Assembly: GCA_021464525.1 (NCBI GenBank)
Contig: JADRCO010000760.1
Coordinates: 1-26,824 of the forward strand
Source: Rhizophagus sp. LPA8_4_AMF
Taxonomy: Eukaryota; Glomeromycota; Glomeromycetes; Glomerales; Glomeraceae
Direction: 5' to 3'
Length of the DNA: 26,824 nucleotides
The notes under the pieces are model-generated. The model was not told where the DNA came from. It worked only from the letters and a program-made list of their open reading frames with translations, and did not search any database. Positions 1 through 8,759 of the stretch are shown in pieces; position 1 is the first letter of the stretch, and every line of letters starts with the position of its first letter. Both the position numbers and the translations under genes were made by a program.

Positions 1-1
1 T

Positions 2-91
2 ATTGCTAGCCACTGCCATGATATTCTTCATGAACTTGAAAGTAGATCTGAAAAAAAGAATAATAATTTTACTACTGTTTTCCAATTATAG
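2..91 (+). CDS. 3' end of an unidentified gene cut by the window edge
   Basis: From base 2 a frame stays open for 29 codons and ends with TAG at 89-91. The residues (IASHCHDILHELESRSEKK, then NNNFTTVFQL) are charged and mixed, unlike the low-complexity translation of the AT-rich spacer that follows. I read this as the C-terminus of a gene whose body lies left of the window. It is short, so chance is possible. The family is not recognisable. Confidence 0.35.
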   Translation: MASHCHDILHELESRSEKKNNNFTTVFQL

Positions 92-133
92 CTAAATCAT
101 AATCTTTAGATTTATTTTTTTATTTTTTATTTA

Positions 134-156
134 TTTTTTTTTTTTAAAAAAAAAAA
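134..156. repeat. T12-A11 palindromic tract
   Basis: Twelve T are followed directly by eleven A, a perfect dyad in the spacer between the upstream gene tail and the HECT gene start at 222. Similar T(n)A(n) junctions recur at about 6699-6716, 13105-13122, 14580-14600 and 25469-25485. Such tracts are stiff and tend to exclude nucleosomes, so it may lie in the promoter of the downstream gene. A TATAAAC-like sequence lies about 25 bp before the ATG at 222. Confidence 0.5.
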
Positions 157-221
157 GAATTTCGTGTATATACATTTAAAATTCTCTCATCTTATAAACC
201 ACTTTTTAAGATTTCTTCATT

Positions 222-3072
222 ATGACTATCTCTGATAAACTTGGAAAGTGTTGCTATTCAAAAGCTGGAGAAAGATATGGATACCAACGCTATAGAGAAA
301 ATTTAAGTGACAATCGTGTATGTGATGTATGTTTCCATGATACTGGATTTCATGAGAAAGAAAAAGAAAATGAAGAAACTGTTGCACCTGTTGCACCTGC
401 AATATCTAGCTCAATATTGAACCAAGTGTTAACTGGGCAAGCATTGGAGGAAGAATCTATCACAAATGAATTAAGTCAGACATTTTCTCAACAGAATTCT
501 TCCACTAGATCAAGGAGAGGAGCATTTAGAAATTTTGATCCTGTTTTTGCGATTACAAACTACAACCTTACGCAAAGTAATAGAAATAGAAATAGAAGAG
601 AAGTAAGTGCTAGAGAACCTAGAGAAACTCTAGTTCAAATTATTCTTTTATCTGATGTTGGTTATTCTTTATAATCACCAACAGTAACACAAGTCAAGTA
701 AGTTAATTTAATAAATAATTTTATTTATTTAAGTTGTTTTAAGTTGTTTTAATTTTATTTTAATTTTATTATAGGTATAAGAAAATGTATGATGCTGGAT
801 ATATTAAAGATGTAATGATTAAAGAAAATGATAATATACTTCGTAAAATTGAAGAAACTTTTCAAATTTTGTTAGGAAAGAGTGGACATTAAGACATATA
901 TCTACAAGAGGATTTATCATGGAATATAATCCACCTGTTGGACAAATAATTTCTTATGCAACAATTAAAAGATAATTTCTATTTTATTTTATATTATTAT
1001 TAATATTATTATTAATAAGAATTCATTTATTTAGGTTATTAGTTAATAAAAATAAACTATATATCTCACCAAAATATGAGCCTTTACCGTTACCAGCAGA
1101 TGACATAATTATTATAAATGATCAACAAAATAATAATAATTTAGAATCTATAATGGATGATAGTACATTACCAATACATCCAACTGCTATTAATTCTATT
1201 AATAGTGATGATTTACATTCACCAGAAACAACTACCTTATCAACAACCCCATCAGCACCAACTATGTTATCTACTATTTCATCATCTTATACTACTCCTA
1301 TTACACAAGTTTATCAAAGATTTACACCATCCTCTGATTCTACAATTAGATCTACAGATGAATCAACTGTTCTTTATAATAATGTAGATGATTTTATTCA
1401 AGAAATCACAACTCAATTGCAATTAGATAATAAAGTATCAGGAAGTACTATTATAACAATAAATAATACAATTAATGTAGTAGATGAAATTTTAAATTGG
1501 ATTGAAGATTTAGATAATGTTACTTTACTTAAAAAGCCAGTAATTTCTGCTGTTATAACAGAAAGGTAACTAATTTAACAAAAATTTTTATAATTTAAAA
1601 ATAAAAAAAAATAATTTTTTTCTTATTTTATTTTATTTTTTTTTTTTAAGTGTAATAGATGTTGGTAGGACCCCGGAAACTATATATAAAGGTTGTTTTA
1701 AAAAATTGAATTTTTTATATGAACTTTACCCAAAATCTGATTGGATAATTGGCCCAAAAAGGAAAAAAATCATAATAAAACTGGTGTTACCTTCCTTTTA
1801 TATATGTAATTTAACTATTTTTAGTAATGATTTGCAAAATATTTTCTTATGAATTTACCCATTTTAAAGGTAACCTATCTATAGAGTTTCCGGGATCCTA
1901 TGTTGGTGGTGTTTTTATGCATGTAACTCAACAATTTTGCGATCAAATTAAAAATTACAATAATCCTTCATTTTTTATTTCTAATAATGATATTTTCATT
2001 ATTTCATCAAATCCATTTCTTTTACACTCAAAAAAATTATTTACACTTGAAAAAGTACTTTTTTGGTGTTTAATTCATAATGGTGCTTAGCCTTACTGGT
2101 TACACAAATTTCATTTCAGATATATGTTTGAAATGAATATTAATTATATTCAAATTCTCAAAGATATTCAACCCCAAATATATGAAATTATTAAATCAAT
2201 AGAAGATCTTAATGAAAATTTGACCCTGGTAAAATTATTGGTTTAAATGATTGGGGATTAACTTATAATTTACAAGTAATAATTAATGTCTATTTTCAAT
2301 TTATTAAATAATATTAATATTTATTATATTTTAATATATTTTTATTTATTTATAGGAAATTGATCTAATTGAATTAAGAAAAAATGAATTAATTAATTTT
2401 ATTGCTAAGCATGAAGTGGAAAACTCTAGAAAATTACATTTAAATGAATTAAAAAATGGTTTTAATATTTTTAATATGACAAAAGTATGTATATATTTAT
2501 TATTAATATATATAACATAATTAATTTAACTTTTTATATATATATTTAGATTATTAAAGAAAATGATGATATATTTAATACAGTATTAAATGGAAGGATT
2601 TTGAAAAAAAAATATATCAGGTGGTAATTTCAGAAATTGATTTATTAAATCAATTTGATGAAATAAATAATTTCAAAAGAGTAAATGGTATTTTAAAAAG
2701 GAAGTTTTATATTCTAAATTTTTAGATTTCTTAAAAAATCTTAATTTGCCTAGGAAGACAAAATGTTTGAGATTTATTTGTGGAAAAATTGCAATTCCAC
2801 TTCCTATTAATCAAAAAATTCAGGTAATATTAATGTTAATTTTTTATAAATAATAAAAAAAATAAATAATATATTATTTTAAATTTATTTTTTTTAGATT
2901 AAATGGAAAAGTAAAGGAAGTAAAGAACAACCTTTATTAAGAATTCCAAATGCCAAAACATGTTTAAACTATTTGGTTATTTGAGAATTATGATGATAAT
3001 GAATTGGATATATTTGATGAAGACTTAAAACAATCTTTAATTTTTAGTACTAATAATGGATTTAATGATTAA
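222..3072 (+). pseudogene. HECT-type E3 ubiquitin ligase, spliced but broken
   Basis: HECT ligases pass ubiquitin from an E2 to a substrate through a catalytic cysteine. About seven exons can be traced by splice signals: 222-697, 775-971, 1035-1565, 1651-2275 (possibly with a small intron near 1780-1825), 2356-2484, 2550-2823 and 2898-3072. The N-terminus has a Cys/His cluster (KCCYSK, then CDVCFHDTGFH) that could bind zinc. A Thr/Ser-rich linker follows (exon 3). The HECT N-lobe shows GSYVGG, FISNNDIF and LFWCLIHNGA. The C-lobe shows CLRFICGKI and the catalytic PNAKTCLNYLV, with the Cys codon at 2961-2963, and the typical acidic end up to GFND. Breaks: a TAA at 672-674 with coding continuing in the same frame, a frameshift near 885, a lost GT donor at 972, a shift near 1840, a TAG replacing Trp at 2088, shifts around 2220 and 2620-2700, and one just after the catalytic Cys. 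With so many lesions it is very probably dead. It could also be cargo of a mobile element. Confidence 0.75.
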
Positions 3073-3107
3073 TTCTATTTTAATTAGAATATTTACTTTT
3101 TTTGCCT

Positions 3108-3287
3108 AGTATATTTGATATTTTAGTATTTGAACATTTATAGCATATAATTATCATAGTATAGTATATTTGATATTTTAGTATTTGAACATTTATAGCA
3201 AATAACTATCATAGTATTTGAACATTTATAATAAATAGTAAATACTTATCATAGTATTTGAACATTTATAATAAAGAAACAAGTTAT
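3108..3287. repeat. Short tandem repeat, four copies
   Basis: Units begin at 3108, 3163, 3213 and 3253. The first two are 50-55 bp and nearly identical (AGTATATTTGATATTTTAG, then TATTTGAACATTTATAGCA). The last two lack the first part and begin at AGTATTTGAACATTTATA. The array starts 36 bp after the HECT stop codon. Confidence 0.85.
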
Positions 3288-3325
3288 TCATATTTGGAGT
3301 GAATTATTTACCCTTCCAATCACAT

Positions 3326-3546
3326 CTAGCCTAGTGTTCCCAAGAAAAAAAGCACTTTTCACGTGATCATAAAAATAAACATCACAAGCGTCACACCCCT
3401 CCGCGTTTTCATTGTTTATCTGAGGGACAGAGAGTTGGTAAAACTTATTTGTCACTCTTTATTCATCACCACTAGTCACGAAATAGTGCATAATTCTGCA
3501 TAATGCGGGCCAAAAGTGCTTTTTTTTGTGGGAACGCTAGGGTAGT
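3326..3546. mobile_element. MITE-like element with about 38-bp terminal inverted repeats
   Basis: The left end begins CTAGCCTAGTGTTCCC and runs through a run of A to GCACTTTT. The right end read inwards begins (A)CTACCCTAGCGTTCCC and runs through A to GCACTTTT. About 33 of 38 positions match. The element is 221 bp, has no coding capacity, and is more GC-rich than its surroundings (CACCCCTCCGCG inside). A perfect 12-bp direct repeat, TTCCAATCACAT, abuts both ends (3314-3325 and 3547-3558) and looks like a target-site duplication. The length and long duplication fit a non-autonomous cut-and-paste element. Mutator-like elements make 8-11 bp duplications and are the nearest known match, but the family is not settled. 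Confidence 0.8.
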
Positions 3547-3869
3547 TTCCAATCACATGAAGATTCACAATTTAATTGGTTGATAATTATGACATCATCA
3601 GAAATTATTTATTTGTTTATCTTGTTAAACGTATTTTTTTTTGTTTTGAAAATTTTCTTTAACAATTAACTTTCTCCATTTTTTTGCAATTTTAATTCTG
3701 TTGGTCAAGGTACTGTACATTTTTCTTATTTCCTTGTATTTTGTTCTTTTATTTTGTTTTTTTACTAATTTATTTTATTTATTTTATTCTTTATGGGTTT
3801 ATTCTTTATGGATTTCATTTTTTTTTTATGGATTTCATTCTTTTGATTTTATCACCTTTCTTCATTGTT

Positions 3870-4095
3870 TTTTTATTTTTTCTTATTTTTATCTTTCTTT
3901 ACTTTTTTTTCGTTCCCTTTTCTTTTTTTTCATTCCCTTTTCTTTTTTTTCGTTCCCTTTTCTTTTTTTTCGTTCCCTTTTCTTTTTTTTCGTTCCCTTT
4001 TCTTTTTGTTCATTCCCTTTTTTCCATTTCCTTTCGTTTGTTTCCTTTCTACCAGTTTCCTTCTTTTTGTTATACATTTTCCTTTGGGTTTTTAG
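3870..4095. repeat. Pyrimidine-rich 20-bp tandem repeat
   Basis: Between 3911 and 4025 a 20-bp unit (CGTTCCCTTTTCTTTTTTTT, with CATTCCC variants) is repeated five times plus part of a sixth. Similar T/C sequence flanks it on both sides. All reading frames give Phe/Ser/Leu on the plus strand or Lys/Glu on the minus strand, so the apparent open frames here are repeat artefacts. The tract ends in TTTTTAG at 4089-4095, a good 3' splice site. Confidence 0.85.
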
Positions 4096-4240
4096 GAATA
4101 AATTCACAATAATAAAAAAAGTGTCACTTCATGAAGATGAATATAATAAATATATTTCTAATTCAAATTTTGATATTGAAAGTTATAAAAGTTATAATTG
4201 TTCATTCAATTTTAATAATATGAAAACTAATGTATTTTAA
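4096..4240 (+). CDS. Possible terminal exon after the pyrimidine tract
   Basis: Directly after the acceptor-like AG at 4094-4095, a 47-codon frame runs to TAA at 4238-4240. It reads NKFTIIKKVSLHEDEYNKYI, then SNSNFDIESYKSYNCSF, and its mixed Asp/Glu/Asn/Tyr content looks coding, in contrast to the repeat upstream. No start codon or earlier exon can be assigned. It may be the last exon of a gene whose intron contains the satellite, or a chance frame. No family recognised. Confidence 0.3.
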
Positions 4241-4673
4241 TTTATATATAACAAGTTAATGTTCATTTATTACATATATTCCTATTTCCTAATAAAGCTA
4301 TTCAATAAAAATAAGGATATTAATAATGGTTATTTATTTAACAATTATAATCAATAAAAAACAATTTATACTGATCTCAGCATATATGATAAATGTACGA
4401 TTGAAAAGAATTGAGAAGAATCTGAAATACTTTTTTTAAAAAATTTTACATAACCTTTATTATTAATAAAATATATACAGTAAATAAAATCCTATATATA
4501 ACTAGTATAAAAAATATAAACCCAAAAAGAATATAAAACTAGAAAAAATATAAAACCAGAAAAAATGTTTAGAAGCAAAAATTAAATGTGGAAAAAAAAA
4601 TTTCAATTGTTAAAAATTTGATACACAGATTATTCAAATGACTTAATCTTCTGGCCAACTAGGATCCATAAAA
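4241..4673. other. AT-rich spacer, no gene seen
   Basis: Mostly A/T-rich sequence with A-rich runs of the form AAAACCAGAAAAAATATAAAA around 4500-4570. It lies between the possible exon ending at 4240 and the 3' end of the minus-strand gene at 4674, so it should hold the 3' ends of both. I see no conserved structure. Confidence 0.5.
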
Positions 4674-5186
4674 TTATTTTATGATAAATTTTATACGGTG
4701 TCTGCCTGATTTTTCACAAATGATTAGTTTGGAATTGAAATCATCTACTGACCTCCAGTCACTTGCTGACCAATTTAGATCCAACTTTGTTACGTAAATG
4801 GCTATTAATTGACTATTTGTATAATTCTTTCCAGTTTCAGTTTTCAACCATTTATCGAATAAAGATAAGAACGTTTGCGACAAATGCACTTCTCCAATTG
4901 AAGACACCCCAATTCTTGCTTCAACGCCACTTTTGGAACGCCTAAAGATTCCCCATTCTCCGCAAAAAGTATCCGGTTGGTTCAGTGGTAAGTGATTATT
5001 AAAACGACAACAGATACAGTGGTTGTTTTTTAGATTTTCTTCCTCTTTTTTTAAGTAGTCTTCAAATAAAAAAAGATCATTTTCATATAATCTAATATCG
5101 TTTTGTCTGTTTACAATTTCGTTATGCTTTTCAAGCAAATCGCGTTGCCATGCTAATAGGTATTGTTCTCGCTGGTTATGATCCAT
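4674..5186 (-). CDS. Orphan 170-aa protein, intact single exon
   Basis: An uninterrupted frame runs from ATG (5184-5186) to TAA at 4674. Residues 1-55 are charged and helical, with heptad-like Leu spacing (EQYLLAWQRDLLEKHNEIV and LFLFEDYLKKEEENL), so probably a short coiled coil. A Cys cluster (HCICC) follows near residues 55-60. The C-terminal 100 residues look like a compact globular domain (EWGIFRRSKSGVEARIGVSS, LSLFDKWLKTETG, WSASDWRSVDD). There is no signal peptide and no membrane segment. Amino-acid use is normal and the frame is intact, unlike the genes around it. A TATA-like sequence lies about 95 bp upstream. I do not recognise the family; a lineage-specific protein or a domesticated fragment are both possible. 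Confidence 0.6.
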   Translation of the reverse strand: MDHNQREQYLLAWQRDLLEKHNEIVNRQNDIRLYENDLFLFEDYLKKEEENLKNNHCICCRFNNHLPLNQPDTFCGEWGIFRRSKSGVEARIGVSSIGEVHLSQTFLSLFDKWLKTETGKNYTNSQLIAIYVTKLDLNWSASDWRSVDDFNSKLIICEKSGRHRIKFIIK

Positions 5187-5280
5187 TTTTCAAATTAATT
5201 GGAAAAAACATAAATTCGTAAAAAAAAATTATTATTTTTTTTATTGTAGGAATAAAAACGTGTCTTATTGCTAAATTTGT

Positions 5281-5289
5281 TATATATAC
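5281..5289 (-). promoter_or_regulatory. TATA-like box upstream of the 170-aa gene
   Basis: Read on the minus strand this is GTATATATA, about 95 bp before the ATG at 5186. It is the only TATA-like run in the first 150 bp upstream. The assignment is by position and sequence only. Confidence 0.3.
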
Positions 5290-5290
5290 G

Positions 5291-5387
5291 GTGTGCTTTA
5301 GGTTGATTCTTACATCATATCGAAATCGTCATGTGAAGTGCATGATGTAAATCCGAGGTTCAGCTACGATCTGAGGCAATTTTTTTT
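5291..5387 (+). ncRNA. Hairpin island ending in T8, candidate small RNA or promoter element
   Basis: This short stretch is clearly richer in G and C than its flanks. It holds a perfect 9-bp inverted repeat, TTACATCAT (5310-5318) and ATGATGTAA (5342-5350), and ends in eight T (5380-5387) like a pol III stop. ATGATGT and CTGAGG resemble snoRNA box C and box D, but their spacing and order do not make a standard C/D RNA. It also lies upstream of the minus-strand 170-aa gene, so the paired TGATGTAA sites may instead be bZIP-type regulatory sites. Confidence 0.25.
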
Positions 5388-5469
5388 AATACATTCACAT
5401 CAAAAATACACTTTTCATAATATACAATTTATCATGACATTAATTTATTAACATATATATTTAACATAA

Positions 5470-5575
5470 ATAGTAACAAATTATTGTAAAATATGTTGTA
5501 AAATTTATTGAAAAATATACTGTAAAATTTATTGTAAAATTTATTGAAAATATATTGTAAAATCTAACGTCTAGT
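5470..5575. repeat. Degenerate AATTTATTGTAAA tandem repeat
   Basis: Around seven imperfect copies of a 13-15 bp unit (TTGTAAAATTTA or TTGAAAAATATA). They form the 3' part of the last minus-strand exon, where they read as SINFTINFT-like repeats. They could equally be 3' untranslated sequence. Confidence 0.6.
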
Positions 5576-6009
5576 GTAAATACTCTAAAAATGCTAAACG
5601 ATTTGAAATCCAAGTTGAAAAAATATTGCCCATATTCAACCTGCAAAAAATGAAAAAGAAAATGTTAATGAAACATTTCTAATTAATTAAATAAAATCAC
5701 TCCCTTTTATTTAACCTACCTTCAACGTTGTCCAAGGGTTGAATTCCTATAATATAAAGAAATGAACATTAATTACGTTTCCTTCACTAATCAAATCACT
5801 CATTCCCTTATTCAATATATCTTTAAGCAGATTTCACATCCAAGAGTTAAATCTACAAAGTAAAGAAATTAGTTAAGTTTCTATAAGAATTTCCAAGAAG
5901 TCAAAGTGGAAGACCTACAAACAAAATCAAACATTCAAGTCCGAAGAAGCCGACCTACAAAAAAAATTCCAGTCCAATCCAAGTAGCCAACGTTGAGAAG
6001 ACCTATAAA

Positions 6010-7480
6010 ATATATTAAAGCATCTAAAAAAAGAAAAAGATGCGTTAATAAAGTTCATTGAAAATTACAACAAAAAAACCAAAAAAGCACCAACCGAATT
6101 CCACACGCCTAAGAAACAAAAGAAACATCTATAAAAGAAAAAAAAATAGAACTCTTAGTAACAGTTCGTTAACTAAATGAATTAAATAAGACAAAAAACT
6201 CCCGAAATCAGCGTACAAAAACCAAGGAAGCAGCCGTCTAAAAAAAAGACAAAAATGTCTCAATACCTTCCCGAGCATCAAAGATCTGAGTTAGTTGCCT
6301 AAAAAAAAGAAACAACAAAACATAAGTAAAGTCCTGTTAAATAAAAGTATTAAAAGAGAACCATCGAAATCTACCGAATCAAAAAAATTGTCGAGTTCCA
6401 AGTTTCAACCAAAAATCACGCTTGGATGTCTGAAAAAGGAAGAAAATGAACTATTAGAAAATGTTTCGTTAAATCAGTTAAAGAAAAAAAAACCCTTCAG
6501 CTTCCGTACCAAAATCCCGCGTTTCCAAAGATCCGAAGTATCAGCCATCTAAAAAAAAGGGAAACGGGAAAATTAGTACCGTTCTGTTAAAAAAAAGCGT
6601 AAAAAAAGAGACCATAAAGGTTAGTCCCCCTACCAAAATTTTACGCGTTCTTAAAAAGAAAATGAAAGTTAGTGAGAGTTTTGTTACAAAAATGAGTTTT
6701 TTTTAAAAAAAAAATGCAAGTTCCCACCGAAATCAACGCTCCAAAATCGTTTAAAAAAAAAAATTCCGAGTTCCAACCAAAATCCCACTTTACGAACTCG
6801 TCTAAAAAAGAAAGAACGAAATGGTAAAGACCGTTTTGTTAAAAGAAATAAATTAAAAAATTGCAGTGATCCTACCGAAGTCCTAAACGTCAAGATCCAA
6901 AAAAAAGGAAAATTTCCGAATTTCCACTGAAATCCACGTCCCAGATCCAACTAAAATGAAAGATGAAATGTTAGATTCGTTAAAATTAACAAAATTAAAA
7001 AAACTTCTGATTTCTTACCAAGAAAAATCATTGATTTCCTAGCGTCTCGACTAAAAAAAAGTAAAGGGTGAAATGTTAAAAAGCGTTCGTTAAAATAAAT
7101 GAAATTAAAAAATTTTCTGAATCTCACCGAAATCTATGTTCTAGACCCGCCTAAGAAAAATCTTCGCTTCCCTATCAAATTCACGCGTCCGGACTCGTCT
7201 AAAAAAAAGAAAAGAACGAAATGTTAGAGACATTTTGTTAAATAAATAAAATTTAAAAAAACATATTCGTTTTCCTACCAAAATCCACCCATCTAAAAAA
7301 AGAAAATTTCCTAATTTAACCGAAATCCATACGTCCAGCCCATCTAAAAAAAAGAATAAAATTTGAAAATTTAGATACATTCCCCTTTCAATAAATAAAC
7401 GTAAACAGAGAAAAAAAAATCTTACCGAAAACAAAATTCCGTGCGTCCAAAGATCTCGAAGTACTTGTCGTCTAAGAACT
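6010..7480 (-). repeat. Degenerate intron-exon array with a roughly 150-bp higher-order period
   Basis: The anchor YCTAAAAAAAR (minus strand: TTTTTTTAGR, an acceptor) recurs at about 6023, 6236, 6297, 6427, 6548, 6650, 6748, 6800, 6895, 6950, 7048, 7148, 7197, 7290, 7340 and 7470. From 6748 on the gaps mostly alternate near 50 and near 97 bp. Between anchors the minus strand has exon-like pieces (ACGAGTC..GACGCGTGGATTT), a donor (TTTCGGTAGGA or TTTCGGTGAGA), an AT-rich body and the branch-like TCTAACATTTCG. Copies are strongly diverged, so the array is old or fast-changing. Confidence 0.65.
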
Positions 7481-7562
7481 ATCTCAAAGAAGTTGAATGT
7501 TTGACCCAAATGGCTTTTACAGCCAAATCCTACAAAGAAAAAGGAAAAAACCGGTTAGTGAT

Positions 7563-7860
7563 GTTTCGCTTTTCTTTATCTTTTTTTTGTATTTTTCTTT
7601 AGGAATGTTACCATTCCCTTTTTGTTTTTCTTTATAGAAACCAGTTAGAACAACCATTTGAAACGGTCCATTTAATTTCTTTGAGATAGGCGAGATACTC
7701 CTTTATCTTTTTTTTTGTTCTACCTACCTCAAAGGCGAAATTGCTGTTTCAAAAGTTGGTTCTAAACAGTTTCTATAAAGAAAAAAAAGAAAAGTATAGT
7801 TAGTAACGTTCCTATTAAAAAGAACATAAAAAAAACAGATAAAAAACCTTCTGCACTTAC
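7563..7860. repeat. Inverted duplication of one exon-intron unit
   Basis: The plus strand at about 7565-7690 (ATTTTTCTTTAGGAATGTTACC, pyrimidines, CTTTATAG, then AAACCAGTTAGAACAACCAT) matches the reverse complement of about 7728-7860 (TTTTTAATAGGAACGTTAC, pyrimidines, CTTTATAG, then AAACTGTTTAGAACCAAC). The arms are about 110-130 bp with a spacer of roughly 40-70 bp. The plus-strand exon copy also matches the minus-strand exon at 7484-7529 through CCATTT and TTCTTTGAGATAG, so three homologous exons lie here in mixed orientation. Exons in two of the three keep a related reading: NQLEQPFET and NCLEPTFET. Confidence 0.6.
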
Positions 7861-7895
7861 CTAAAAGAAATAAATTGGCCGCAAAGAACTCGTTT

Positions 7896-8357
7896 CTGCA
7901 AAATAAAGTTCTTTTAATTTATAGTTACAAAAATAAAAGTAAATATTAAATTTATTAAAAAAAAAAATTTGTATCATGACGATTTTAATCTGAGACACTT
8001 AGTACAGTATGATCAGATAAAAATAAAAAAAATGATTTTGTAGATTGTTGATTTCGAACCAAAAAGGTTGGGGGTTGAAGGTTTTAGGATTATAGGAGAA
8101 AGGTCGTGTGATACTATCATTGTACTAGTAATACCACACAATTTAAAAATACGTAATTAGTTATATTAATTTATAATTACCATGCTTTACCAAAATAAGC
8201 ACCTCCGTATTTTCCGTATTTGGTGCTATAAAATTTATTACACTGTTCTTACAAATTAAACTGCCGATTACAGGGGGGTGTCTAAACTATAAAGCCGTGT
8301 TCAATCAAGTGATTTATCGAAAATAGTTTTTTTTTCGTGAAATTTTTTTTAACGATT
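7896..8357. other. AT-rich spacer with GC-richer patches
   Basis: No gene seen. A purine-rich patch lies at 8060-8108 (GGTTGGGGGTTGAAGG). A weak hairpin lies at 8108-8141 (GTGTGATACTA facing TAGTAATACCACAC). At 8269-8282 TA is followed by CAGGGGGGTGTC, which resembles a Tc1/mariner-type end but has no partner. The stretch lies 5' of the minus-strand mini-exon gene and may hold its promoter. Confidence 0.4.
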
Positions 8358-8759
8358 TTTAATTTATATTTCTTACAATAAAAACTTTTATAATAAATAA
8401 CAATAAAATATTATTTGAAATATAAGTTGAACCTACACCTTTATGATTGTTTAAAATAGGTTCTAAACAATCTTTCAATTCTTTAATAAACACGCCAGTT
8501 TGTTTTGCATTACCTTTTCTTCAGCTTTCCAATATGTATCACGCATTCTTTCCATTAACTCACTTATGGATTGTCGTCTATTTACTATTGCATTCTCAGT
8601 TTCGGTTAATCGACACTAGCAACATCCAAATCTAATTCATGATGCATATATACATCTAACCCAGTCACATCAAACATTCTCTGAAATCGATCCCATGTAT
8701 CAATAGCATCGTATCTCATACAAACTTTCATGAAAAATGTGATGGCAAGGCAGCAAGTA
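8358..8759 (-). pseudogene. Decayed gene fragment of unknown family
   Basis: On the minus strand three open blocks follow one another in different frames: MRYDAIDTWDRFQRMFDVTG with DVYMHHELDLDVASV; LTETENAIVNRRQSISELM with ERMRDTYWKAEEK; and GNAKQTGVFIKELKDCLEPI with LNNHKGVGSTYI. Together they cover about 125 residues with normal coding composition and need about two frameshifts, near 8615 and near 8515. A splice-acceptor-like TTTTTTTATCAG precedes the first block at about 8760, so it may be an internal exon. No start codon context or family is recognised. It sits between the minus-strand and plus-strand mini-exon arrays. Confidence 0.5.

Larger units (their letters stand above)
5461..7895 (-). 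other. Candidate multi-exon gene built from repeated mini-exon/intron units
   Basis: Read on the minus strand, this stretch is full of consistent splice signals. Clear pieces are: exon 7861-7895 (acceptor TTTTGCAG, donor GTAAGTG), intron 7773-7860, exon 7728-7772 (acceptor TTTATAG, donor GTAGGTA), exon 7426-7529 (acceptor TTTGTAG, donor GTAAGAT), then many degenerate units, then exon 5720-5746 (27 bp), intron 5641-5719, and a last exon from 5640 to the TAA at 5461. The last two join in one frame, reading EFNPWTTLK then VEYGQYFFNLDFKSF. Introns carry CTAAC or TTAAC 20-30 bp before AG. Many middle exons are only 14-75 bp, and several contain stops in every frame, so the product may be a long non-coding RNA, a heavily alternatively spliced gene, or a decayed one. 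The product is not recognised. Tandem-repeat effector genes with repeat exons are known in this genus, but nothing here identifies one. Confidence 0.45.

Noticed and set aside
3701-4240. Long Phe/Leu/Ser-rich open frames on both strands
   Set aside because: They are translations of the 20-bp pyrimidine satellite in every frame; only the last 47 codons after 4095 look coding.
5291-5387. Standard box C/D snoRNA or U3-like RNA
   Set aside because: Box order and spacing do not fit, and guide regions are absent; kept only as a low-confidence hairpin island.
8046-8056. Minus-strand GGTTCGAAATC, a tRNA B-box-like word
   Set aside because: Upstream sequence lacks an A-box and acceptor stem; only the word matches.
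8269-8300. TA followed by CAGGGGGGTGTC, like a Tc1/mariner end
   Set aside because: No second end or transposase found; one end alone is not enough.
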